Shown one piece after another: positions 16,909 through 25,165 of a stretch of 64,000 nt of DNA; position 1 is the stretch's first letter, and every line of letters begins with the position of its first letter. The notes under the pieces are model-generated. The model was given only the letters and a program-made list of their open reading frames with translations, was not told the DNA's origin and did no database searches. Origin of the DNA: Bacillota bacterium (GTDB lineage: Bacteria > Bacillota > Clostridia > Acetivibrionales > DTU013); assembly GCA_023435745.1 (NCBI GenBank), contig JAEZMD010000018.1, positions 310,001 to 374,000 on the forward strand, in the 5' to 3' direction. Both the position numbers and the translations under genes were made by a program.

Positions 16909-17946
16909 TCAATTAATCTTCACAGATGGCAAACGGAGCCTTCGGCTTTTCACAAAGCCTGAAACGCTGTCAATAGCACTAAATATAATCACTATAATAA
17001 TGAATGCCGTCAGAAAGCTGTGAGATCCTTTGGCAACGTCCACTAACGGCTTATTTATTACTTCTGCAATGCGTGAGATTAATTCTCGATTGATAATAGA
17101 GCCGTCGCCGAACATTACAAAGACAAATATGCAAGAAGCAATGTTGCTTACAGTATTAGCAATGGCCAGCGGCAGATTCCAGCGCAAGACGATTAGCTTG
17201 TAAATGGACAGTATAAAGTTTGCAACAGTCAGCAGGATGATTACTGCGACATAGGACTGCAGTCTATCTAAATTGAATACAGGCAGGATGTGTATCAGGC
17301 CTGAACTCCCCTTCTCATACCATCCGAACAGCTGAGGCTGAAAAATTAGTATTGCAGCAAAAATAATCGTGAAGACCATCTCTACTACTACTTCAGCACG
17401 GCCTATACTACTTTTAGCCGGTATGACCGACTCAGGCAGATCGTCAACAGACCAATCTTTCTTTGAAAATGTAAGCTTTCCTTCACCCAAACCAGACCTA
17501 TCCAATATGGCAAAAACAACCGTGACCCATAAAAAAGCCTGGACCGCACCGTCAAATACAGCGCCGATGACTCCGATAATGGCATTGGTAATAAAACTGA
17601 CCAAATCTGTTGAAATGTTTTCCGGCGGGTTGACAATCTGCCCCAGAATCCCAATAAAGGAAAATACGATTACAGCGATGCCAATTACCAGCTTCAGCAC
17701 GGAAATATAGTTGTCATAGAGGTTTGGTCCTATAAGGTATCTTTTTGTCTGACGGTATTCATTTGCCAGCCTGGCTGGGTTGCCTAGCTTGCCAAGAACA
17801 TTGCGTACATCCTCTTCTGTAGGAGTATCGGGCAGCATGTCTTCAATGTTTGCCCTCAGTTCCTTTTTAACGTCCTCCCGTGCATCCTCCGGCAGACGTT
17901 CTGCTACAGCTTCTAAGTAGCGTTCGATCCAATTCATTTGATCCAT
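16909..17946 (-). CDS. HAAS-domain (DUF1700-like) multi-pass membrane protein
   Basis: A 345-residue protein. Residues ~1-70 form a HAAS-type helical domain (IERYLEAVAERLPEDAREDV, LGNPARLANEYR) that couples to PadR regulators. About six membrane segments follow. I chose the ATG at 17946, nine bases after GGGAGG; a nearer ATG at 17955 directly touches that site. It starts one base after the PadR stop, so the two are translationally coupled. The HAAS domain is thought to contact the PadR partner, making this a membrane-tethered sensor; the stimulus is unknown. Confidence 0.82.
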   Translation of the reverse strand: MDQMNWIERYLEAVAERLPEDAREDVKKELRANIEDMLPDTPTEEDVRNVLGKLGNPARLANEYRQTKRYLIGPNLYDNYISVLKLVIGIAVIVFSFIGILGQIVNPPENISTDLVSFITNAIIGVIGAVFDGAVQAFLWVTVVFAILDRSGLGEGKLTFSKKDWSVDDLPESVIPAKSSIGRAEVVVEMVFTIIFAAILIFQPQLFGWYEKGSSGLIHILPVFNLDRLQSYVAVIILLTVANFILSIYKLIVLRWNLPLAIANTVSNIASCIFVFVMFGDGSIINRELISRIAEVINKPLVDVAKGSHSFLTAFIIIVIIFSAIDSVSGFVKSRRLRLPSVKIN

Positions 17947-17947
17947 A

Positions 17948-18289
17948 TTATTCATCCTCCCTCATTAATTCCTCAAGCTGTGCCGAAAGGCTTTTCCACT
18001 CGCTTTTCAGCCGCCGGTATACCATTTTGCCGTCGTCGCTTAATACGTAAAATTTTCGTGGACGGCTTTCGCTTGTGTCCCACTCACTGGTCAGCAGACC
18101 TTGCTTTTCAAGCCGACGCAGCAGTGGATATAATGTACCTGCATCAATGGCAGCATTTTTCTCATCCATCTTTTGTACAAGGGAATAGCCATATTCGGGG
18201 TGGTTAAGCTGGCTGAGCACTGAGATAATCAGCGTGCCTCTGCGAAGCTCCACGATCAGACTACTTATTAATTCATCCGTTGCTCCCAT
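17948..18289 (-). CDS. PadR-family transcriptional regulator
   Basis: A 113-residue winged-helix repressor with the PadR hallmarks GTLIISVLSQLNHPEYGYSL, IDAGTLYPLLRRLEKQGLL and RKFYVLSDDGK. It lacks the long C-terminal dimerisation helix of class I PadR, so it belongs to the short class II. It forms an operon with the HAAS membrane protein. Its own promoter contains a perfect dyad between -35 and -10, so autorepression is likely. Confidence 0.92.
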   Translation of the reverse strand: MGATDELISSLIVELRRGTLIISVLSQLNHPEYGYSLVQKMDEKNAAIDAGTLYPLLRRLEKQGLLTSEWDTSESRPRKFYVLSDDGKMVYRRLKSEWKSLSAQLEELMREDE

Positions 18290-18306
18290 GTCATCACCTC
18301 GATTTC

Positions 18307-18336
18307 ATTATACTGTATGACATACAATATTGTCAA
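18307..18336 (-). promoter_or_regulatory. Consensus promoter with embedded PadR operator
   Basis: On the minus strand TTGACA (18336-18331) and TATAAT (18312-18307) are perfect consensus elements 18 bases apart. The spacer holds the dyad TGTATGACATACA (18314-18326), the form typical of PadR sites. Binding there would exclude RNA polymerase from padR and its partner. Confidence 0.8.
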
Positions 18337-18497
18337 TATGGAATTAATAAAAATGTACAATTATTATTTGAAGCCAATCCGTTACCACTGCGAGCCCTTT
18401 TGTTGGCAATTAGTTTTGTGATATGATGGATACAACAATGGCTATAGTTGCGGGAACGACTGTGGTGTGTGAGTAATGACAAGGGAGTTGGTGCGGG

Positions 18498-19061
18498 ATG
18501 TGGGAGGCCTTTTCTTTCTTTGATAATGCGGTCTATGACCTTATTTCAGGCTGTATAAAAGACAGTATGACCCGATTTATGCAATTTATCACGTTCTGGG
18601 GATCCGAGTGGGCGATAACTGCTTTTGCTGCTGCATTCCCGCTTTTTGTATTTCTTTTCAGAAAGAAGCGCTTCTATCGCTGGAGTCTGGCGGCGGCAGC
18701 CAATATTGCTTTTGGCGCACTGCTTAATGTTATACTCAAAAACCTTTTTTTGCGGGAAAGACCTGATTTGCTGCAATTGGTCGAAGTCAGCGGGCACAGC
18801 TTTCCCAGCGGACATTCGATGAACTCGATGATATTCTATGGATTTTTCGCCTTTATGATTTTAAAAAATATGAAGCACCGGGGTAAATATGCCATATCCG
18901 GTGCTTTGGGACTGTTGGTGCTTATGATCGGCATCAGCCGGATCTATCTTGGCGTTCATTACGCAAGCGATGTCCTCGCAGGTTTTATTATAGGTCTGGC
19001 CTGGCTGGTGATCTTTATCAGGCTGACAGACCGGCATTTATTGCAAACAAGAGAATATTGA
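18498..19061 (+). CDS. PAP2-family membrane phosphatase
   Basis: A 187-residue integral membrane protein with the three phosphatase motifs: KNLFLRERPD, SFPSGHS and SRIYLGVHYASDV. Such enzymes dephosphorylate undecaprenyl pyrophosphate, phosphatidic acid or related lipids on the outer face of the membrane. Five to six transmembrane helices are visible. The start follows a GGGAG, and the gene is monocistronic between PadR and AraC. The lipid substrate cannot be told from sequence. Confidence 0.88.
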   Translation: MWEAFSFFDNAVYDLISGCIKDSMTRFMQFITFWGSEWAITAFAAAFPLFVFLFRKKRFYRWSLAAAANIAFGALLNVILKNLFLRERPDLLQLVEVSGHSFPSGHSMNSMIFYGFFAFMILKNMKHRGKYAISGALGLLVLMIGISRIYLGVHYASDVLAGFIIGLAWLVIFIRLTDRHLLQTREY

Positions 19062-19121
19062 AACGTGAGGTATGTTAAATAAATCATAAACGTTTCTCAG
19101 TACTCTGTACCTCAAAAAGAT

Positions 19122-19149
19122 AGAGCAGATGTAACATTACACCTGCTCT
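19122..19149 (-). terminator. Terminator for the AraC-type gene
   Basis: AGAGCAG/CTGCTCT arms with an inner four-bp stem and one mismatch. On the minus strand it is followed by CTTTTTG, just past the stop of the AraC-type gene. It may also slow transcription from the PAP2 gene. Confidence 0.65.
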
Positions 19150-19168
19150 TACCTATGATTCAATTTGT

Positions 19169-20026
19169 CTATTTTTTTACTACGGGTATCCAGATTTCAC
19201 AACGGTAGCTTTCTGATTGTGAATCACCCTGTGGGTACACTTCAAGCTCGGGAGCGTCGGCATGCTCAAAGCTGGATGCGGGAAACCACTCCGAGAATAT
19301 TCTTCCCCACACTTTTTGAATGCTGTCCGGCATAGGGCCTACCGATTCAAACACCGCCCAGGTTGATGCGGGAATTGTGTACTCCTGAATGGACTCGTTC
19401 ACTTCAACTGCCGGCTTCTCAATTGCAATAATGTAAGTGAATGTCTCATCACTATAGTCATTCCAACAAATCCCCAATTTGCCCATTTTGCCTTCGTATT
19501 TTTCTAGTCTCTCACTGAACCCGTTCTCACAATTCTCCTCCCAAAACTCAGGGATCCTTTTATTGTTTTCCCCATCCTTTGTGCTAACTCTGATACTCTT
19601 TCCTATAACCTTAAATGTATCCTTCTCAATAATTTTATAATCCATATCCTTATCTCCCTTCAATGATAACTGAAATGAGATTCGCGGATGTGCCTTGAGC
19701 TTTACCCCCTGCTCGCGCGCTGCCGAAGGATTTATACCATGCACTCTGCGAAACGCTTTGGAAAAAGATTCAGGCGAGTCATATCCATACTTCAAGGCAA
19801 TATCCAATACCCTTCCTTTTGAAGCTGCCAGCTCCTGCGCTGCCAGGGTCAGCTTTCTCTTACGAACATACTCAGCTACAGTAATGCCTGTAAGCATATG
19901 AAACATCCTCTGAAAGTGAAAGGCGGAAGAATATGCAACCTTAGCAACCTCTGCTGCATCATAGGGTTCTTCCATGTGATCCTCCATGTACTCTACTGCA
20001 TCACTCATTCTTTTGAACCACTCCAA
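19169..20026 (-). CDS. AraC-family regulator with GyrI-like effector domain
   Basis: A 285-residue regulator. Residues ~5-105 form a double helix-turn-helix AraC domain (AAEVAKVAYSSAFHFQRMF; YGYDSPESFSKAFRRVHG). Residues ~125-285 form a GyrI/SHV2-like small-molecule-binding domain (YKIIEKDTFKVIGKSIRVS). This architecture is that of Rob/BmrR-like multidrug sensors. I chose TTG 20026, eight bases after AAAGGAGG, over an upstream ATG at 20086. It diverges from an acyl-CoA ligase gene whose promoter carries a perfect dyad. Confidence 0.88.
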   Translation of the reverse strand: MEWFKRMSDAVEYMEDHMEEPYDAAEVAKVAYSSAFHFQRMFHMLTGITVAEYVRKRKLTLAAQELAASKGRVLDIALKYGYDSPESFSKAFRRVHGINPSAAREQGVKLKAHPRISFQLSLKGDKDMDYKIIEKDTFKVIGKSIRVSTKDGENNKRIPEFWEENCENGFSERLEKYEGKMGKLGICWNDYSDETFTYIIAIEKPAVEVNESIQEYTIPASTWAVFESVGPMPDSIQKVWGRIFSEWFPASSFEHADAPELEVYPQGDSQSESYRCEIWIPVVKK

Positions 20027-20143
20027 AGCGCTTACCTCCTTTCGTTGTCTATATACTATCATGACTGAAGAAAACATTCCTGTCATTCCTTGCTATTAGA
20101 TAACGGATTTTCGATAAAAATTCAGTTATTCACTTTTATATGA

Positions 20144-20195
20144 TGTAACAAATATTGTTACATATCTTGATTAATTGTTCATCCTGCTGTATAAT
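20144..20195 (+). promoter_or_regulatory. Dyad operator and sigma-A promoter for the acyl-CoA ligase
   Basis: The perfect dyad TGTAACAAATATTGTTACA (20144-20162) lies five bases upstream of TTGATT (20167-20172), followed by a 17-base spacer and TATAAT (20190-20195). A regulator bound there could act as activator or repressor. The divergent AraC-type protein is the nearest candidate, though the short symmetrical site would suit a TetR/MarR-type protein better. Confidence 0.65.
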
Positions 20196-20273
20196 TATAA
20201 TCAGGTAATAATATCAGGTGATAAATGTATTTGCTGAAATGTTATCGACATGTCGGTGATTGGGGGGATTACA

Positions 20274-22112
20274 ATGAGAAATGGAATTAATATATCTGAA
20301 AAAAGCGGAAGAAGAGTCGTAACCGGATTGGGGTACTATGAGCCCAGAGCGGTCAGTGACCTCAGGGAACTGGTGAAGGGCAGCGTTCAAAAATATGGGG
20401 ATGCTGTCGGCTTTAAGTTTAAGGACGCTGAAGGAAAAATCACCGGGAAAACATATATCGAATTCGACCGGGATATTGATTCACTGGGCACGGAACTAAT
20501 CTCAAAGGGGTTAAAGGACGCCAGAATAGCCATCATCAGTGAGAATAGATATGAATGGGGAGTATGTTATTTCTCAATTATTAACGGGACAGGAGTCGCG
20601 GTGCCGCTGGATAAATACCTTCCTCGAAACGAGGTGGAGAACCTTGCCAAACGAGGTGGAGTTAAGGCAATCTTTTACAGCCCGGCTTTTCACCAGATGA
20701 TGACAGAACTGGCCAAGTCCTGCGAGGAGATTAAATACTATATCTGCATGGAGAAAAAGGATGATTTGCCTTCCACGGATTCCCGCTTTTTAAACCTGCC
20801 GGATCTTATTGCGCAGGGTAGAACGCTGTTGGATGCCGGTGACAAATCATTTGCCGATGCTGCAATAGACAGGGAAAAAATGTCCATTCTGCTCTTTACA
20901 TCTGGTACGACAAGCATATCAAAGGGAGTAATGCTGTCACATGCAAATATTTCAACCAATATTGCAAGCATGTCAACGATCATCTATGCAGGACCGGGAG
21001 ATGTCCACCTATCGCTGCTTCCTCTGCATCATACCTTTGAGAACACAATTGGATTGATGTATATGGTGCATAGCGGAGTCTGCATTGCATACTGCGAAGG
21101 GATAAGATTTATCGCACAAAACCTGCGGGAATATGGTGTGACCATACTTGTCGCGGTTCCGGCCATATTGGAGTCTATGTATAAAAAATTGCAGGAGGGT
21201 ATACAGAAATCGGGGAAAGCAAAATTGATGGGAATTCTCACAAAGATATCGGATATTCTTAGATTTTTGGGCATCGATCTGAGACGTAAGATATTTAAGA
21301 GTGTGTTTGAAAAGCTGGGCCCTGGATTGAGACTTGCTGTTTCCGGAGCTGCTCCACTGGACCCGGCAGTAATCACCGGATTTGAGAAGATGGGCCTTAT
21401 TCTGCTTCAGGGATATGGACTTACGGAAACCTCTCCTGTCATTTCCGCATGCAATGATTTTGTTAATGCACCTGGCACAGTCGGGTACCCTCTTGCTGGT
21501 ATCGAGGTCGCAATTGACGCGCCTGACGAGAATGGAATGGGTGAAATCGTTACCCGGGGGGGCAATGTGATGCTTGGATACTTTGAGGATCCTGATGCGA
21601 CGGCGGAGGTTATCGATACGGAGGGCTGGTTCAGAACAGGAGATCTTGGCATTATAGACGAGAAGGGACTGTTGAGGATCACCGGCCGCGCTAAATCGAT
21701 GATTGTATTTACCAACGGGAAAAAGGCTTTTCCGGAAGAGTACGAGGCGCTGCTCAATAATATTCCGGGGGTCAAGGATTCCTTCGCATGGGGAAACAAG
21801 GCGGGTGACGGAGATATACAGGTGTGTGCCGAACTGGTCATTGACAGGGAAGGGCTGGCTGCGGTCGATACCGCCATATCGTCTGAAAGCCAACTGGCCT
21901 CCTACTTTGGCGCTGCGATAAAAGAAATAAATAAAGCACTTCCTCAGTACAAAATTATACGTTATTTTATAATGACAAATGATGATCTTGCAAAGACAAC
22001 AAAAATGACGATCAAAAGACCTGTTGAGTATGAGAAGGTAGCAAAACTGTTGGAAAAGGCAGGTCTTGAAATGAGGAAGGCTTCGGGCAGGATTATCGAT
22101 ACACTCGAATAG
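20274..22112 (+). CDS. AMP-forming long-chain acyl-CoA synthetase-like ligase
   Basis: A 612-residue adenylate-forming enzyme that would activate a fatty or other carboxylic acid to its CoA thioester. Motifs are the P-loop LLFTSGTTSISKGVMLSH, LQGYGLTETSP, the ATP-binding GWFRTGDLG and the hinge ITGRAKSMIVFTNGKKAFPEE. The last replaces the usual hinge KxxI by SMIV, common in this clostridial group. The catalytic C-terminal lysine lies in KTTKMTIKRP. ATG 20274 follows a G-rich site by six bases. Substrate unknown; no fatty-acid oxidation genes are close. Confidence 0.87.
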   Translation: MRNGINISEKSGRRVVTGLGYYEPRAVSDLRELVKGSVQKYGDAVGFKFKDAEGKITGKTYIEFDRDIDSLGTELISKGLKDARIAIISENRYEWGVCYFSIINGTGVAVPLDKYLPRNEVENLAKRGGVKAIFYSPAFHQMMTELAKSCEEIKYYICMEKKDDLPSTDSRFLNLPDLIAQGRTLLDAGDKSFADAAIDREKMSILLFTSGTTSISKGVMLSHANISTNIASMSTIIYAGPGDVHLSLLPLHHTFENTIGLMYMVHSGVCIAYCEGIRFIAQNLREYGVTILVAVPAILESMYKKLQEGIQKSGKAKLMGILTKISDILRFLGIDLRRKIFKSVFEKLGPGLRLAVSGAAPLDPAVITGFEKMGLILLQGYGLTETSPVISACNDFVNAPGTVGYPLAGIEVAIDAPDENGMGEIVTRGGNVMLGYFEDPDATAEVIDTEGWFRTGDLGIIDEKGLLRITGRAKSMIVFTNGKKAFPEEYEALLNNIPGVKDSFAWGNKAGDGDIQVCAELVIDREGLAAVDTAISSESQLASYFGAAIKEINKALPQYKIIRYFIMTNDDLAKTTKMTIKRPVEYEKVAKLLEKAGLEMRKASGRIIDTLE

Positions 22113-22575
22113 AAAGCCATATCCATCAATGGCTGATTTTGCAATTAATGGGCGTTTACTCTTAAGAAATTCATTGTTTTTTATGAGTTAAACCAAAATA
22201 ACTGCTTTTTAGGTGTGATTATGTTAATGGATTCAGGATTGTATATCATTATTACGCCCATTACCTGCAAAAACCACCACCGACCAATAAAAATGAATTT
22301 AGGGAGCTGGAAAAGTATTAAACTCATGCGTTTGCCGTGAAGCATACTTAGAAATTAGTAGTTAAATAAATTGAAATATGTACTGTATGTATAAATATTG
22401 CATGAAAATATAGATATAGTGAATGTTGTGAGTCTGAGGATTTCAGTAAGATCCTATTTTTACCGACAAGCGCCGTATATGGTCCTTTATAATACAAACT
22501 GACATTTGTACAAGTACGGGTGATACTGGAATACACTTGTGGAAAATAGAAAACGAGAATAGAAGGATAGTGTTT

Positions 22576-22755
22576 ATGAATAAGATGGAACATTTGTGTC
22601 ATCTGAAGCAAAGGTGTCTGAAGAGCTCCATCCGCGGCGATTCCAAGTCACGGGGCAGCCTACTCCACATAAACAAAGCAGACAGCGGAGCATTTTCTTT
22701 ACATGAAAACATGAAAGAAAAAGTAATTTGTCTTAGGAACTTGTTATTTAGATAG
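22576..22755 (+). CDS. Possible small ORF, unknown
   Basis: A 59-codon frame with AGAAGGA eight bases upstream of its ATG and a TATAAT-like word near 22488. The product is basic with three Cys and matches nothing I know. The 22113-22924 gap otherwise holds a weak hairpin after the ligase gene (AGCCAT...ATGGCT near 22116) and A/T-rich sequence. The frame could be spurious or a remnant. Confidence 0.25.
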   Translation: MNKMEHLCHLKQRCLKSSIRGDSKSRGSLLHINKADSGAFSLHENMKEKVICLRNLLFR

Positions 22756-22924
22756 AAACGTAAAGCAGAGTATCGTGCAGAAAATGAAGTATATATGCCA
22801 GTAAATCTCGGCGTCAATAATCTTATACGTATAAAAACTATGAAAGCAATGGGTATTGGGATTTTTGGCAAAAGCAAAGCCTTGTTCCGGGGCAGGATTG
22901 TGAAACAATTCAGGGGGTAATGTA

Positions 22925-23514
22925 ATGGAAATAACCATTAAACCACTTACAAGCGAGTTATCATTAGATTATTTCGATATCTTTGAAAATCGCGCTTTTA
23001 CCGACGATTCACCTTATAGATGTTATTGCCAAATGTATCAAATGACAAAAGAACAGTATAGAAAAGAATGTGAGAATGCTAAGGATGTTGATTTTGGTAT
23101 ATTGTCAAAGGTATTGCTAAACAACAAATTGATTCGGGTGCTCTTTGTGGATATTTAGCATATGTTGATTGCAAATCTGTTGGTTGGTGTAATGCTAATG
23201 ACAGAGCAAACTTTCCAAGCGAACCATATTGTGACGTTCTTTTTCACTCCCCGATACCAAAACGTGAATTTGCTGTTGTTTGCTTTGAAGTAGCTCCGGA
23301 TTATAGAGGTAGAGGCATTGCAACTACTCTTTTAAACAGAGTCATAATGGATGCAAAAGCTAATGGGTACTCATCAGTAGTGGGCTTCCCTGTTAAGCGT
23401 AGTGAAAGATACGAATGGGACTGTGCAGGACCAATTCGGCTATATGAAAAAGCTGGATTTCACAAAATATCCGAGCATGGTGACATTGTAATTATGAAAA
23501 AAGAATTGGTCTGA
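22925..23514 (+). pseudogene. GNAT N-acetyltransferase with a frameshift
   Basis: The first 60-odd residues (MEITIKPLTSELSLDYFDIF, CYCQMYQMTKEQY) match a common clostridial GNAT family that starts with a cysteine-rich segment. Near 23105-23112 the frame is lost. The remainder continues one base back in another frame: GALCGYLAYVDCKSVGWCNA, then the acetyl-CoA loop APDYRGRGIATTLLNRV and ends at the TGA at 23512. Together they would give about 195 residues, normal for the family. One base is missing, probably in the A-run of TCAAAGG. It is a recent mutation or a sequencing error; the rest of the coding sequence is well preserved. Confidence 0.8.
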
Positions 23515-23533
23515 TTGCACATTTTGGCATGGG

Positions 23534-23701
23534 TTGCTTTCAGGCCAGAACCAAAACTCCTTCAATGTTCACATTGAAGGAGTCGGACATTTGTCGCTTA
23601 CCGATTTGTCGCTTTCATCGCCCTTGCTAACACGCATCTTGAACGGACATAATTCCTCTGTCAGTGCTGAGGATTGTCTGGCGCGGATTAATGAAATATG
23701 C
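23534..23701 (+). pseudogene. Inverted C-terminal segment of the neighbouring alpha/beta hydrolase
   Basis: This plus-strand frame encodes FNVHIEGVGHLSLTDLSL and then about 30 more residues, which read as the C-terminal end (with the catalytic His in GVGH) of the PAF-acetylhydrolase-like protein encoded on the minus strand directly next to it. The minus-strand gene lacks exactly this part. The most economical reading is an inversion of the last ~170 bases of the gene, with loss of roughly 25 codons between the pieces. A 26-base palindrome (arms CTCCTTCAATGT, 23557-23568, and complement) lies at one end. Confidence 0.7.
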
Positions 23702-24713
23702 CTATCGAATATACATTTAGAATAGGCGTGGGATATTCAGAGTTTTCAAAGACAAACGAATCATTTTCTACGTCGAGGATGTCACAAAGGAAAGGGGATT
23801 CCAGTGCAATTACCGCTCCTACGTCGCTTCCCAGGCGTCCAATTCCTACTGCCGCCGAACCTCCCAGTGAATGGCCGATAACACCAATATTTTCGATATC
23901 GACAAGCCCGTATAACCCGCTAGATGGAGAGGGCCTTGTCTGGGAGGTGATGGCCTCAATTATATAATTTATGTCCGCAACCCGAGTACCCATCCATTTC
24001 TGGTATAATGCAAGACTGTTATGTTTGTCCTTTTTTGCGTTTTCGCGGCTCAGTTCACTCATATATCCAAAGTCAATCAGCTGCGATTGCCCGTTTTCAT
24101 CCGTTGTATACAAACAGTGATAGGTGTGGTCTATAGAGCATACCACATAACCGTGGCTTGCCAGCTCTCGAAAAAGCGTTTCATTACTTGTTCATGTTCC
24201 GAATGCACCATGGGAGAATATCACCAAAGGAAAACTGTCTTGCGAAATCTCAGGATACCAAAACTCAACCGCCAGAGTTCTTGCGTCTCCTTGTTTGTCA
24301 TATGTTTCAACTCTGCTTTCGTCTGTAAAGTGCCTTGTTTCGTTTTTAATCTGGTATTTGCCGGTCGTCGGAAGCGGCTTGTATTCAGGGAAAACAATCG
24401 CCGGGAGCGATGCGATCAAAAGCAACACCGACATCCCGGCTGCTTTGCGAATGATGCGGGCACGCAAAAACTCAAGCTTTGGCTCTACTCTTCGTAGAAG
24501 CTGCACAGTATTTGCTGATGTCGACACCACAAGTACGCCAACGAGTGCGTAATACCGAAAGCCCCACTCAACAAAGGATAAGACCGAGAGCACGGCCAGC
24601 ATAAGAATTTCTGCCGCACGTAATACGATGGCTGCTCTTCGCTGTATGGATTTTGTCTTGATGCGGCAGACCATCAGTACCGCCTCCAGGAGCAGGAGAA
24701 AGCAAGTGATCAT
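23688..24713 (-). pseudogene. Platelet-activating-factor-acetylhydrolase-like alpha/beta hydrolase, broken
   Basis: The N-terminal ~90 residues are four hydrophobic segments, followed by an alpha/beta hydrolase: SFPLVIFSHGAFGT, an in-frame TGA at 24194-24192, then TSNETLFRELASHGYVVCSI in the same frame, the nucleophile GHSLGGSAAVG and ALESPFL. The TGA stands where relatives usually have a charged residue, so a CGA-to-TGA nonsense change is likely. After PILNVYS the frame runs into inverted sequence and stops; the missing C-terminus lies on the opposite strand. It is the last gene of the operon beginning with the response regulator at 29186. Confidence 0.75.
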
Positions 24714-24715
24714 GG

Positions 24716-25165
24716 TTATTTACCCCTTAGGAGAGAATTATCGCTATCGTTCTGTGCGTCATCCGGCATCTCATACCTATCAATTTGCCTTCCAAGGTTT
24801 TTGACTATGATTTTCCCCTCCGCTTCTTTCCCAATGATTTGAAACACATACTCATCTGTTTCGGATACAGTAATAGTGAACATGCCGGACTTTAAATCGT
24901 TCCCAGTATAAGGTTCGCTACCGTTTTTGCCGCTGACAGTAAGGGCAATTTTTCCGCTGTCTCGGGTAACATCTATCTGCAGTACATCGCCATCTCCGAG
25001 GGACAGTTTGCACTTGTTTTTTGTGCTAAACTGCGTGAAGTCCATTGTGAAGCCCGTTTCGTTTAAATTTTCAATAATTGTGATGCTGCCGCTTGATGCG
25101 GCGCAAGCAGAAAGCAAAATAATAGCAGTAAGGATGATTCCTATGGTTAATTTTCTAAAAAGCAT
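24716..25165 (-). CDS. Small lipoprotein, unknown
   Basis: A 149-residue protein with a lipoprotein signal (hydrophobic stretch and LLSACAAS lipobox, Cys21). The mature part is a beta-rich domain (GDVLQIDVTRDSGKIALTVS, FTITVSETDEYVFQIIGKEA) seen in many clostridial surface lipoproteins. It overlaps the 3' end of the upstream hydrolase gene by 19 bases and has its own GGAGG. It belongs to the two-component operon, so an envelope-stress role is possible but unproven. Confidence 0.75.
   Translation of the reverse strand: MLFRKLTIGIILTAIILLSACAASSGSITIIENLNETGFTMDFTQFSTKNKCKLSLGDGDVLQIDVTRDSGKIALTVSGKNGSEPYTGNDLKSGMFTITVSETDEYVFQIIGKEAEGKIIVKNLGRQIDRYEMPDDAQNDSDNSLLRGK

Noticed and set aside
20020..20036. 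Catabolite-responsive-element-like AAGCGCTT
   Set aside because: Only the core fits; it coincides with the ribosome-binding region of the AraC-type gene and has three mismatches to the consensus.
21009..21893. 294-codon frame antisense to the acyl-CoA ligase
   Set aside because: No recognisable domain or ribosome-binding site; the sense gene is complete.
24192..24194. Possible selenocysteine codon
   Set aside because: The family has no Sec/Cys at that site and the gene is otherwise damaged.
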